Shown here: piece after piece, positions 34,050-44,073 of the stretch
How positions within the stretch are numbered: the first letter of the stretch is position 1
How the letters are laid out: each line of letters opens with the position of its first letter
Assembly (NCBI GenBank): GCA_036435485.1
Contig: CM071595.1
Coordinates: 11,274,001 to 11,338,000 of the forward strand
Reading direction: 5' to 3'
DNA from: Saposhnikovia divaricata
Lineage: Eukaryota; Streptophyta; Magnoliopsida; Apiales; Apiaceae
DNA: 64,000 nt
Translations under genes and position numbers: made by a program
Notes under the pieces: model-generated
Told to the model about the DNA's origin: nothing
What the model saw: only the letters and a program-made list of their open reading frames with translations
Databases searched by the model: none

Positions 34050-36269
34050 ATGCAAACATCGAAGTATACCAAGCTCTTTCATTTGAAACTAAACATGCAG
34101 CTTCACACTTCTCAACTCTCAAGACTTTCAAAACTCCCCCACTCATTCCCTCCAAAACTCAAGCCCATTTACACAACCCAAACTCAATCTTTCACTTCAC
34201 TTTCCCCTCTCTTAAACCTCTGCAACAACCCAAATCACCTCCTTCAAATCCATGCAAGATACATCCTCCATGGCCTCCACCAAAACCCAACACTTGCATC
34301 CAAACTCATTGACAACTACACCCATCTGGGCCTCTTCAAACAAGCCCAACAAGTCTTCCATTCATGCATCAATCCAAACCCAATAGTCTACAATTCTTAC
34401 ATTTGTAATCCGTACAAGGTTGGTGAGTTCAAGAAAACCCTTGTAGTTTATCAAGAAATGATCAAGAAGTGTGTGTGTTTAGATGAAAATGCTTACTTTT
34501 TTGTATTGAAGTGTTGTTTTGAGCTTTGTGATGTTGAAAGTTTGAAAAAGATTTATGTGAATGTTATTAAACTTGGGTTTGATTGTTTTGGTTTTGTTAA
34601 TGGAGTTGTTGATTATGGTGATTCTTGTAATGCGTGTGATGTGACTGAGAAAATGATTAATGGGGAGGTTGGGTTTTGGAATTCTTTGATTTTTGAGGCG
34701 TGTAAGAGGTGTGAGTTTAAGGAGATTTTTCGGGTTTTTGGGAGGATGAGGATGGGAGGGGTTTGGCCTGATTCGGTTACGATTGTGAATTTGTTGAGAG
34801 CGGGGTATGATATGATGTCGTTGGAAGTTGGGAGGATGGTGCATTGTGTGGTTTGTGTGAGTAATTTGAGTGATGATTTGGCGGTGAATACTGCATTGCT
34901 TAGTTTTTATTCGAAGATGGGGTGTTTGGAGGGGGCAAGATTGTTGTTTGATCGAATGCCTGGAAAAGATTGTGTTGTGTGGAATTTGATGATTTCAGCG
35001 TATTCGCGGAATGGGTGTCCAATAGAATCGTTGGAGCTTTTAATGGTAATGGTGAGGTCTGGGGTTAGGACTGACTTGTTTACAGCACTAGCTGCTATTT
35101 CATCAATTGCAGTAGTGAAGTCTCTCGACAGAGGTCAAGAAATGCACGCACATGTCATACGAAATGGTTTAGACTATCAAGTGTCTGTTCATAACTCCCT
35201 CATTGACATGTACTGCAGATGTGGTGGTTTGGCAAGTGCGAGAAATGTATTTAATTTAGTGACAAAGAAGACAGCAGTCTCATGGAGTTCGATGATTAAA
35301 GGATTTGTAAGCCATGAGCAGTTTGGCGATGCTTTGTCTCTGTTCAGAGAGATGAAATTGGAGGGCTATAGAATTGATTTCATATTGGTCATTAACATCT
35401 TGCCTGCTTTTGTTAGTATAGGGGCATTAGAACAAGTAAAATACTTGCATGGATATTCAACAAAATGCGGGTTAACTTCATTCTCCTCTGTGACAACAGC
35501 CTTTCTTGCAAGTTATGCTAAATGTGGATGTATAGAAATGGCACAGAAGTTATTTGAGGAAGACGAATTTACTCATAAAGATGTAATAGCCTGGAATTCT
35601 ATGATTGGTGCGTATTCTAAACATGTGAATTGGCTTCAATGTTTTAATATGTATACACAACTGAAGCTTACGAACTTGAAGCCAGATCAAGTTACATTTC
35701 TTAGTGTTTTGACCGCTTGTGTTAATTCTGGTTCTGTAAATGAAGGATGGGAGTGTTTCAGAGAGATGACCGAGAGGTATGGTTACCAACCTAAAGACGA
35801 ACACTATGCATGTATGGTAGACCTTCTAGGTCGAACTGGACGAATTGAAGAAGCAATGGAGCTCATAAATTCTATGCCTTTTAAGCCCGATGCTCGTGTG
35901 TGGGGTCCATTATTGAGTGCTTGTAAGTTACACCCTGACATGAAAGTGGCGGAATTGGCAGCTGAGAGGCTTATAATAATGGAACCCAAAAATGCCGGGA
36001 ACTATATATTGCTGTCCAATATATATGCTGCAGCTGGAAAATGGGATGAAGTAGCTAGGATGAGGATTTTTCTTAGAGATAGGGGATTGAAGAAAACGCC
36101 TGGTTGTAGTTGGTTGGACATAAACGGGAAACATCATGAATTTCGTGTTGCTGATCAGTCTCATCCGCAATCACATGATATTTATACCATTTTAAGAAGT
36201 CTTGAACTTGAAATCAAGAAAATCATTAAGAGTGAAAGTTCGGGAAATTGTTTCATTGACAACATATAA
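34050..36269 (+). CDS. PLS-class pentatricopeptide repeat protein with E/E+ tail
   Basis: An intact single-exon frame of 739 codons, the usual length and structure for plant PLS-type PPR proteins. These bind specific organellar transcripts and direct C-to-U editing or other RNA processing. The first 50 or so residues are basic and Ser/Thr-rich with no acidic residue in the first 40, fitting a mitochondrial or plastid transit peptide. Repeats run from about residue 75 to 610, for example VVWNLMISAYSRNG, SVHNSLIDMYCRCGGLASA, AVSWSSMIKGF and VIAWNSMIGAYSKH. The E motif (VWGPLLSACKLHPD, NYILLSNIYAAAGKWDEV) and E+ end (GCSWLDINGKHHEF) follow. No DYW deaminase domain is present, so it would need a partner in trans for editing. 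Early repeats (about 160-235) are degenerate. An alternative ATG is at 34095. Its promoter region was displaced by the nested insertion. Confidence 0.92.
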   Translation: MQTSKYTKLFHLKLNMQLHTSQLSRLSKLPHSFPPKLKPIYTTQTQSFTSLSPLLNLCNNPNHLLQIHARYILHGLHQNPTLASKLIDNYTHLGLFKQAQQVFHSCINPNPIVYNSYICNPYKVGEFKKTLVVYQEMIKKCVCLDENAYFFVLKCCFELCDVESLKKIYVNVIKLGFDCFGFVNGVVDYGDSCNACDVTEKMINGEVGFWNSLIFEACKRCEFKEIFRVFGRMRMGGVWPDSVTIVNLLRAGYDMMSLEVGRMVHCVVCVSNLSDDLAVNTALLSFYSKMGCLEGARLLFDRMPGKDCVVWNLMISAYSRNGCPIESLELLMVMVRSGVRTDLFTALAAISSIAVVKSLDRGQEMHAHVIRNGLDYQVSVHNSLIDMYCRCGGLASARNVFNLVTKKTAVSWSSMIKGFVSHEQFGDALSLFREMKLEGYRIDFILVINILPAFVSIGALEQVKYLHGYSTKCGLTSFSSVTTAFLASYAKCGCIEMAQKLFEEDEFTHKDVIAWNSMIGAYSKHVNWLQCFNMYTQLKLTNLKPDQVTFLSVLTACVNSGSVNEGWECFREMTERYGYQPKDEHYACMVDLLGRTGRIEEAMELINSMPFKPDARVWGPLLSACKLHPDMKVAELAAERLIIMEPKNAGNYILLSNIYAAAGKWDEVARMRIFLRDRGLKKTPGCSWLDINGKHHEFRVADQSHPQSHDIYTILRSLELEIKKIIKSESSGNCFIDNI

Positions 36270-36413
36270 GTACAGGAGAACGTATCTGGTACTAAACCAG
36301 GAAACTTGGTTTTCCAAAGACTCTGCCTTTCGAAGGCTTTAGCTGGGGCAGGTTCGCAGGTCATCTTGTGGAAGTTGGAATGCCCAAATTTGTATAGGTT
36401 GTGAGAAAGCATC
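36270..36413. other. PPR 3' flank, no feature seen
   Basis: Presumed 3' untranslated region of the PPR gene. No clear polyadenylation cluster was identified. Confidence 0.5.
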
Positions 36414-36543
36414 AAAGATAGGACATTTTGGGCTACCATGCTCGGGGGTATGAGTGTGCTAGTATGCCCTCCGGATTAGTCGAGGTGCGCGCAAGCTGGC
36501 CCGGACACCGGATTATAAAAAAAGAAAAAAAGATAGGACATTT
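36414..36543 (+). mobile_element. 5'-truncated SINE with 15-bp target duplication
   Basis: The 15-bp sequence AAAGATAGGACATTT occurs at 36414-36428 and 36529-36543. Between them lies about 100 bp ending CGGACACCGGATTAT and an A-rich tail. The body contains GGATTAGTCGAGGTGCGC, which I recognise as the 3' half of a common tRNA-derived plant SINE. The Pol III A box is missing, so this is a 5'-truncated insertion. It lies about 150 bp after the PPR stop codon. Confidence 0.8.
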
Positions 36544-37051
36544 AAGTTTGAATCTACAATTCCAACTATTAGAAGCTTAGTCACAAAGAGTCGGTAAACA
36601 GCATGTTCCAGCTTCCGTTAGTGGGGAAAATGTTCAAAAATAGAATATAGAATCTTTATGACATTTAGAGTAGAAATTGAAGTGGTTTATAGAAATTGAA
36701 GTGGTTTATGAAATCTTAGAAGCTATTGCGAAACAAGAATCTTAAACAAAAGAAGAAAATATAAGGAATACAAGTATGATATAAACCAGAATCCTTGGAT
36801 GTCCTTGATATGGAATAAATGGTCAGAATTTCTGATCAATCCCTGCTTAAGATCGTAATTGTATATCAAGTTTCTATGGTTCTTCTCCCCTGATTTCACC
36901 GGCGAAAGCTGCATAGAAAAAATGTCTGTCACTAACTTTAATACCTTAAACAATGACTCATGCATATCAAAATTATTATTACAGGCTTCCCATTATTTAT
37001 TTATAATATTAATATTAGTTACAGTATATTATACTAGTAAATCAATGGTGT
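36544..37051. other. Intergenic between PPR and DC1 pseudogene
   Basis: AT-rich sequence with a direct repeat of GAAATTGAAGTGGTTTAT (about 36674-36710). No gene seen. Further 3' exons of the DC1 gene on the minus strand were looked for and not found. Confidence 0.5.
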
Positions 37052-37133
37052 TTAACAGATTCTCTCGATTCTCTTGATAACAAGTTTCTCAATATAAGCA
37101 GGGGTTAAAATGAATAAAAGTAAAAAGGAGTAC

Positions 37134-37548
37134 CTCAAAATTTGATCCTCATTTTTAACACAGTCAAAATGGGAGAAAAAGCTGCACTTGGGACAGTAGT
37201 AAATCCGTTCCAATAAATCCATAATTTGTGTGCAGATTCCGCAAAACCGATCAAGTTGTGATAAACTCTTGGCAGAGAAGGAGAAAAGATAAAGAGGGAG
37301 TTGACTGTGGCTAATAGTTTGCCGTTTGGTAAAGGTATTAGTATTAGAACAACTCTCATGGAATGTAAGATCACAGTCATTGCAATGATAGAACCAATAG
37401 TTTGTGTCTATATCTTCAGAGCAAAGCTCGCAGTTGAAATCGTGCTCATGATCCATGACCATACTACTAGGATCATATATCAGATAAAGGGGGTGAGGAT
37501 CCCAGCGGTGTTTAAGTGTTCTTGCCTTCAAGATACATCCTCCACATA
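37134..37548 (-). pseudogene. DC1-domain protein, 3' part (separated by Copia-B)
   Basis: The frame reads ICGGCILKARTLKHRWDPHP, then a full DC1 module with HDFNCELCSEDIDTNYWFYH, CNDCDLTFHESC, and FCGICTQIMDLLERIYYCPK followed by CSFFSHFDC. DC1 (C1-like) domains are Cys/His zinc modules of plant proteins often linked to stress signalling. The exon probably ends at 37134, where GAG|GTACTCC is a good donor; codons beyond it (to 37052) are hydrophobic and unlike the family. Its 5' continuation is at 42596 on the other side of Copia-B. The TATAG duplication (37549-37553 and 42591-42595) marks the cut inside the codons between CDFY and ICGG. Confidence 0.85.
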
Positions 37549-37553
37549 TATAG

Positions 37554-37788
37554 TGAAGAATCAGGAAAACCAATGTAAGAGAAACTAAACACTCTTGTAT
37601 TGATTTATATGAAGCTTGATTATACAAAGAACTAATACAAGGCTATTTATAGTCAAACTGAAAAGAATAAACAAGAAGAGAAAACATAAACAAACAACCC
37701 ATATAATCAGGAGCTGAAAGATGTTGTAGCCGAAAGTTATAGCCGAAAGTTGCTTGATACTTTTGACAAAGTGCTATATACTTTAACA
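37554..37788 (-). repeat. 3' LTR of Copia-B
   Basis: On the plus strand it reads TGAAGAATCAGG to ACTTTAACA. It contains the tandem phrase GCCGAAAGTT three times. The matching LTR is 42356-42590. Confidence 0.92.
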
Positions 37789-37795
37789 CTCCCCC

Positions 37796-40415
37796 TCAAA
37801 CTAAAGATGGTTGAACCAACTTGAGTTTGCAAACAAGATCATAAAAAGATCCGGGAGGAAGAGCTTTCGTGAATATATCCGCGGTATTGTCAGCACTAGA
37901 GACAGCATGAAGACGAACTGTGCCTTTTTCAACCTGTTGACGGGTGAAATGACAATCGATCTCAATATGTTTAGTGCGTTCATGAAAGACATCATTGTGA
38001 ACAATGTCCCTAGCACCTTTGCTATCACAATAGATGATAGTGGCTGGAGAATGAGTTACAGTCATTTCTTCAAGTAACCATCGTAGCCAAATTAATTCCT
38101 GTGTGGTGTCAGTCAGAGCTCGATATTCTGACTCGGCAATGGATTTTGAAGCAAGGGATTGTTTCTTACTGCGCCAAGAGATGAGAGAGTCACCCAGAAA
38201 GAAGCAAAATCCTGTAGTGGAACATCTGGTAGTGGGATCACCACCCCAATCGGCATCAGAGTAGGCATGTAACTCAAGTGAGGAGTTGTGTGAATAATAT
38301 AGTCCATGAAAGATGGTGCCTTTAACATAACGAAGTATGTGAAGGACCGCCGTATAGTGAGGAGTGCGGGGAGCTGCCATAAATTGACTAACAATGTGAA
38401 CGGCATGAGCAATGTCGGGACGAGTGACATTAAGATAAATCAGACTTCCTACCAACTGACGATACAATGTAGGGTTGTCAAGTAGGTCACCATCTTTGGA
38501 GTTAAGTTTGACCCCGTATTCCAAAGGTGTAGATGTAATCTTAGAGTCGCTGATTCCAGATTTCAACAAAAGATCAGATGCATACTTAACTTGAGAAAGG
38601 GTGTAGCCAGTGGGTACAGAAGAAATCTCAAGACCCAAGAAGTAGCTTAATGAACCAAGATCTTTCATTTCAAATTGCTGACTGAGAAATTGTTTAAGTT
38701 CGGAGATACCTACAGTATCATCTCCAGTGATAATCATATCATCCACATAGAGGAGAAGGAGAACAGTTCCTCGATCTGTTCGGCGAATGAAGAGAGCATG
38801 ATCATATGGACTAGAAGAAAATCCCAACTCACTAATGACTTTGCTAAATTTCTCGAACCATGCTCGAGGTGCTTGTTTAAGACCATACAACGCCTTGTTA
38901 AGCTTGAGCACTTGACCTGGTGATTGATCAAAACCAAGAGGAGGTTTGAGATAAACTTCCTCATCTAAGTTGCCATTAAGAAAAGCATTTTTGACATCAA
39001 TTTGCCACAGGTCCCACTGTTTTGATGCTCCAACAGCGAGTAAACTCCGAACAGATGTAAGACGAGCAACTGGTGCAAAAGTCTCCTCATAATCAATGCC
39101 ATACTCCTGAGTAAAGCCTCTAGCAACTAGACGGGCTTTATATCTCTCAACGGAGCCATCAGCTTTTGTCTTAATTTTATAGATCCATCGACTTCCCACA
39201 GCTGTTTTGCCAGGAGGCAAGGTAACCAGATCCCAAGTGTGATTTTTGTCTAATGCTTGAAGTTCTTCTACCATAGCTTTCTGCCAAAGTGGATTAACAC
39301 TTGCCTCTCTATATGTTTGAGGCTCATGCAATGATTGTACAACAGAGTAAACATGATAATCAGAAAGACGAACAGAAGGTTTTCTTACCCGAGTAGATCG
39401 ATGAGTGTGCTCATGGGATGGTAAAGTGGGAGGCTCGGTATTGGAAACCTCAGACTGACCTGCTGCCGAAGGGATAATAGTAGATGGAGATGGTTGTATG
39501 AGCTCAACTGAAGGATCTGTTGACTGTATATCAGAGGAAGAGGTCAGAGATTCTATATATTTATCACTGGGATGTAGATCAACAAACGGATCTGTAAAGT
39601 GAGAAATGCTAGTAGAAGTGTCAATGTGAAAATCTGACATAGATGAGAACATTTTATGATCCCAGAAAGTAACATTTCGAGAGACACGAAGACGTTGCGA
39701 GATAGGATCCCAACAACGGTATCCTTTCTGACCACTACCATAGCCAATAAAACAACAATGATGAGCACGTGGTTCGAGTTTTGTTCTCTCATGTTGAGGA
39801 AGAAGAACAAAACAAGCAGAACCAAACACCTTAAGAGAATAATATGAAGGAGGTTTGTCATATAATTTTTCATAAGGGGACACGTTATTGATTACAGGAG
39901 AAGGAATCATGTTTATGGTGTGCACAGCAGTGAGTGCAGCTTCTCCCTAAAAGTATTCCGGACAAGAAGAAGAAATGAGAAGGGCTCGAATGGTATCAAG
40001 AACGTGTCTATGTTTACGTTCAGCCCGACCATTTTGTTGAGATGTGTAAGGGCAAGAACTCTGTGCAAGGGTACCATAAGAGGCTAAAAAATTTGTGAGA
40101 TCAGATTCTTTATATTTTTTTGGCATTGTCGGCACGAAATAGTTTGATTTTCTTTTTAAATTGAGTGTGAATCATTGTGGCAAAATTTTTGTAAGTTTCT
40201 CCTAATTCTGAACGATGTTTCAGGATATATATCCAAGTGAAAAGAGAAAAATAATCAACAAATATCACATAATATCTCGATCCCCCCATAGTGGGAGTTG
40301 GAGAGGGACCCCAAATATCAGAATGAATAAGATCAAAAGTAGAAGATGATGTTTCATAATGAATAGGAAAAGGAAGTACATGTTGTTTTGCACATCTACG
40401 TCCTGTCCCAAGCGT
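37796..40415 (-). pseudogene. Copia-B pol: integrase, reverse transcriptase, RNase H
   Basis: Directly after the gag-protease stop the phase continues into the integrase core with IHSDIWGPSPTPTMGG. A frameshift follows near the RADNAKK site (about 40135), then QNGRAERKHRHVLDTIRALL. A TAG stop at about 39945 precedes an uninterrupted 709-codon frame (39925-37796) with the reverse-transcriptase motifs QIDVKNAFLNGNLDEEVYL, YGLKQAPRAWFEKF and LLYVDDMIITGDD. RNase H follows with SIAESEYRAL, HIEIDCHFTRQQ and ADIFTKALPPGSF. The pre-integrase zinc domain expected before the integrase core is missing, which suggests an internal deletion. Confidence 0.9.
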
Positions 40416-41690
40416 TTATTTTGTCTGAGGATCCTGTACCTGACAACCAAAAGGGGTAAAAATGACATTAAAACCAAGATCACAAATTTGGCCAATAGAG
40501 ATAAGATTAAGTGAAAGATTTGGAACAAAAAATGTGTCATGGAGGGAAAGATCATCCGTAGATACATCCCCGATGTGTGACACATTCATAGTTGAACCAT
40601 CTGCTGTTTGAATGGTTGGAAGGTTGGAACTCTGTGTCTTCTTGGTAAATAGGGATGAATCATTTGTCATATGATTGAAACAAGCAGAATCAAAATACCA
40701 AGAAGTACCTGTAGTGACTGAGAATGCAGTGGATGGAGAACTGGTTTTGGATAAAACCTGTCTGAGTAATGTTTCAAGGTTGCTTGTTGATGAGGTTGTT
40801 GCAGTTTCTGATGTAGGTTCAGAGGTTACAGCAGCGGAAAACTGGGAGATTTTACTTGGACGGAAGGATGGCCTTTTCTTGCAGAATTGTATTGAGTAGT
40901 GACCCTTTTGGTGGCAATGTTGGCATGTGTGATTGCGAAGAGCTGCACAATTCTTAGTTACATGTCCATTTTGACGACAAAACCTACAAAAAGGTTTGTC
41001 ATAAGTGGGTACTGGAGGTAAAGCTAGGACGGTATCAGTCGTGGGAATAATTTTGCCGATGCCAAGTCGAGTTTCTTCAGAAATAAGTTCGGTTAAAGCA
41101 CTCTCCAAAGAGGGTAGCGGAATGCGATGGAGAAGAGCAGCTCTAACTGGTTCAAAATCCTGAGTAAGAGCCATCAAAAACTGGATGAGTCGTTGTTGAT
41201 CACGATATGTGTGATAAAGTGCGGCATCCTCTGTATTTTTCCACTTTGGTTCAGACAAAGTCAGTTGATCCCAAAGTGCTTGTATTTGAGATAGAAAATC
41301 AGCGACAGATTGACCAGGTGCTTGTATCTGCTTACTGAGAGAATGTATAATCTGATATTGATGAGAAATATCGGATGTAGTGTACCGCGATTGCAAAAGA
41401 TCCCATATTTCTTTTGCGGTGTAAAAATATCCAAATTGTAGATTAATTTTAGAAACGGAAGAGTTTCTAAAATATGTAATAACTTGATGATTTTTGACAT
41501 CCCATTCTTCGATGCGATCTTTCAGTTGGGAATCAGTTTCATCCTTCTCCTTGGTAGGAATAGTGAAATCCCCGTTAACGTACCTCCAAAGACGTTTTCC
41601 TTTGAGAAAGCTACGCATAGCTTGAGACCAAGATAAATAGTTTGAGCCGCTCAAAATTGTTTGAATAGGTGAACTACTTTCTCTTTCCAT
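40416..41690 (-). pseudogene. Copia-B gag and protease
   Basis: The likely start is the ATG at 41690 (MERESSSPIQTILSG) rather than the in-frame one 51 bases upstream. The capsid region includes LSWSQAMRSFLKGKRLWRYV and QYQIIHSLSKQIQAPGQSVA. One zinc knuckle, CRFCRQNGHVTKNC, is complete, followed by a second Cys/His cluster (CQHCHQKGHYSIQFC). The protease reads WYFDSACFNHMTND, with DSA in place of DSG/DTG. The frame ends with TAA at 40416-40418, just where pol should follow, so the stop separates gag-protease from integrase. Confidence 0.88.
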
Positions 41691-42355
41691 CGAAGTGAAA
41701 CTTTTGAAAACTTTGGGGACTGTAATGTAGAAAATAAACAATCCAGGGGTTGAAGTGTAATATTCACAATAATATTTAAAACAAAACCAATGAACTTATG
41801 ATGTGGATCAGGTGGGCTATTTTTAAAACAGGCCCAATAAGAGAAATCAGTGGCCCGTTAATAGGTTGGCCCAAATAGTTTAAAGGTTTGGCCCAAAAGA
41901 TATTAACAGGCTCTTTGAGAATATTAATATCCACGAAGATATTGTGAAAAAGATATTGAGATGTATGGCACCGTCGGTTCCTCCATCATCTCCGCATCTT
42001 TGGCGCCATCGTTTACGACCAGTAACTGAATCGGTGACGGTGATGAGCGAACGACTTGTTGAAGAGGATGATGAGCAGCGAAGCGGTAAAGCGGAGGAAA
42101 CGAACGGTCAATTACTGGAGAAGAAGAAGGAAAGCGATGGAGACGTGGTGGTGTTTGTGATATAATGGTGAGAGAGGCAGAGACAACGAGGGCTTGTTTT
42201 AGTTGACTCGATTTATGGTTTATGAGCACCAGGTGTTTGTTTAAATGACACAAAGAATGGTTGGTGGTATTCTGTGGCCGGAAACAATGCTTGTCGTCGG
42301 AAATAATGGAGGCACAGCGGAACAACTGAGAAACGAGGCTAAAGCTCTGATACCA
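41691..42355 (-). other. Copia-B leader and primer-binding site
   Basis: On the minus strand TGGTATCAGAGC directly follows the 5' LTR and is the tRNA-iMet-type primer site. The roughly 650-bp leader has open frames on both strands (for example 41924-42394 minus, 41944-42165 plus) without recognisable protein. Leaders of this length occur in related elements. Confidence 0.7.
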
Positions 42356-42590
42356 TGAAGAATCAGGAAAACCAATGTAAGAGAAACTAAACACTCTTGT
42401 ATTGATTTATATGAAGCTTGATTATACAAAGAACTAATACAAGGCTATTTATAGCCAAATTGAAAAGAATAAACAAGAAGAGAAAACATAAACAAACAAC
42501 CCATATAATCAGAAGCCGAAAGATGTTGTAGCCGAAAGTTATAGCCGAAAGTTGCTTGATACTTTTGACAAAGTGCTATATACTTTAATA
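42356..42590 (-). repeat. 5' LTR of Copia-B
   Basis: 235 bp matching 37554-37788. Its outer end reads TTTAATA where the other LTR has TTTAACA, a mutated terminus. The TATAG duplication follows at 42591-42595. Confidence 0.92.
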
Positions 42591-42595
42591 TATAG

Positions 42596-43433
42596 AAATC
42601 ACAATTTTCGCAGCCGTGTTTGCATTGAGTATTATTTTGTCCACATGCTTTGCAATCATAAGTAGTTGTGTGAAGTTGAATAAGTTGGTGAGGGTGAGCT
42701 TCATGTTTAATCATTTTTGGTAGCATGGTACATCCTATATGAAGTCTCGTATTTAATGAATGTAGAGGCACACTGCAGTCACTGAAGATTATACCACTGC
42801 AGATATCTCCACAGACATTACATTTGATATTTTCTAGTTCATTGCACTTAAATGCAAAAAACTTCATTCCTGGCCATAGGTGGTGCTCAATCTCTTTTGC
42901 AACTCCGCACAGACTTCATGAAGAAAATATTTACAAATTACACAACCATAAAATAGCTCGCCATCAGTTCGGATAAGAGGGTGTTTATCATGAAATTGGA
43001 ATAAGAAGGAAGTAGGAGCATGGGCGCAACTCTTGTGAATCCAAAACTGACATATGGTGCATATAGAAGACAAGTCTTTGATCTCATCCTCTCTACTTTG
43101 CATGCATAACATTTGAATGAGGATAGATTCTGGATTAAGGCTAATGGGTGTTGAGTGTGAGCCGGATGGTGAAACTTCGTGTCCTCTACGGACGGAAATA
43201 GGCAAAATAGCACATTTGAGGCAAACAAAGAATTTTCCATTGGGATGACAATAGGAAAACCATTTCCATTTGATGCCGCAGATGGCACACACATCCCTCA
43301 ATTGGTGTGTAAGATGCATGTACCGCTGCCACACAGTTGGTTTAACTGGTGTGGAACAGAGGGAAATAAAGTTAAAGTGGTGCAGGCCACTAGTGGTCTG
43401 CCGACTCTGCCCCTTTATGTGCACCAGCTGATA
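42596..43433 (-). pseudogene. DC1-domain protein, 5' part with a frameshift
   Basis: Reading leftwards, the first frame contains CAICGIKWKWFSYCHPNGKF, FVCLKCA, CTICQFWIHKSCAHAP and YGCVICKYFLHEVCAELQ. Near 42885 the sense moves to another frame (EIEHHLWPG onward), consistent with loss of one base. It continues CNVCGDICSGIIFSDC and CKACGQNNTQC to CENCDFYI, where Copia-B interrupts at 42595. Four or more DC1-type zinc modules are visible over both halves. A Stowaway MITE lies immediately 5' (43434-43748), and the open frame reading into it (codons up to 43475) is MITE-derived, so the true N-terminus is lost or lies beyond. The function of the original gene is not known to me. Confidence 0.82.
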
Positions 43434-43748
43434 CTCCCTCAGTCCCATTTTGTATAGTCCCACTTTGTATGACACTCATTCCTTTTTGGGACGTCCCAAA
43501 AAGAATGAACCTACTAAACTTACTATTTTTGAACACTACTTTTCACTATTACACCCACTACTTCTCTATTTTATAACTCCTTTTTATTAAATAAATACTA
43601 TTACCCCCACTACTTTCCTACTTTACCCATTTTTTATACATCCACTTTCACACCCAACCAATTACATGTTACCACCTAGCAAGTCAAACAGAATTTTCTT
43701 AATCTCCGTGAAAGTCAAACAGGGTCTAACAAATTGGGACGGAGGGAG
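43434..43748. repeat. Stowaway MITE with TA duplication
   Basis: It starts CTCCCTCAGTCCC and ends GGGACGGAGGGAG, with TA at 43432-43433 and 43749-43750. At 315 bp with an AT-rich non-coding centre it has the classic Stowaway (Tc1/mariner-type) structure. It abuts the 5' end of the DC1 pseudogene. Confidence 0.9.
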
Positions 43749-43750
43749 TA

Positions 43751-44073
43751 ATATGTGCCCACGTGCACACATTGAACACGTCGAGATTAAAATATTAATA
43801 TTAATACATTATTTAATTATGTAGTTATAGAGAATCGAATTCAAGATAATGTTAAAAATAATTAAAGTAAATAAATCTTTATAATTATATAGTTGTAAGG
43901 AATCGGACCTGAGATGAATCAAAAAAAATTAAAGTAAATAAATCTTGTATAATTATGTCATTGTAAGGAATCCAATCCCAGAATTAGTGATAATCAAATT
44001 TGGTATTTTGGTACTTTGATATTATTGTGTACCATTAAAACATGGTTTTTCATTATAACCTTATATATAATAA
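43751..44073. other. AT-rich intergenic, weak internal repeat
   Basis: The phrase AATTAAAGTAAATAAATCTT occurs twice (about 43860 and 43930). No gene seen. Confidence 0.55.

Larger units (their letters stand above)
37554..42590 (-). mobile_element. Copia-B: 5-kb Copia inserted in the DC1 gene exon
   Basis: LTRs of 235 bp lie at 37554-37788 and 42356-42590, differing at about five positions. They are flanked by the 5-bp duplication TATAG. The element is read on the minus strand: 5' LTR (42356-42590), PBS TGGTATCAGAGC immediately inside, leader, gag-protease (40416-41690), integrase-RT-RNase H (37796-40415), purine tract TTTGAGGGGGAG, 3' LTR. Two or more stops and a frameshift in the integrase region and the lack of a pre-integrase zinc domain show it is dead, but domain content is otherwise near complete. 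Confidence 0.93.

Noticed and set aside
34479..34844. 121-codon antisense frame in the PPR gene, rich in Asn, Ile and His
   Set aside because: It arises from the T/G-rich codon usage of the PPR sense strand; no motif and no promoter.
41924..42394. 156-codon minus-strand frame and an overlapping plus-strand frame in the Copia-B leader
   Set aside because: No conserved domain, and it spans the primer site and LTR border; treated as leader sequence.
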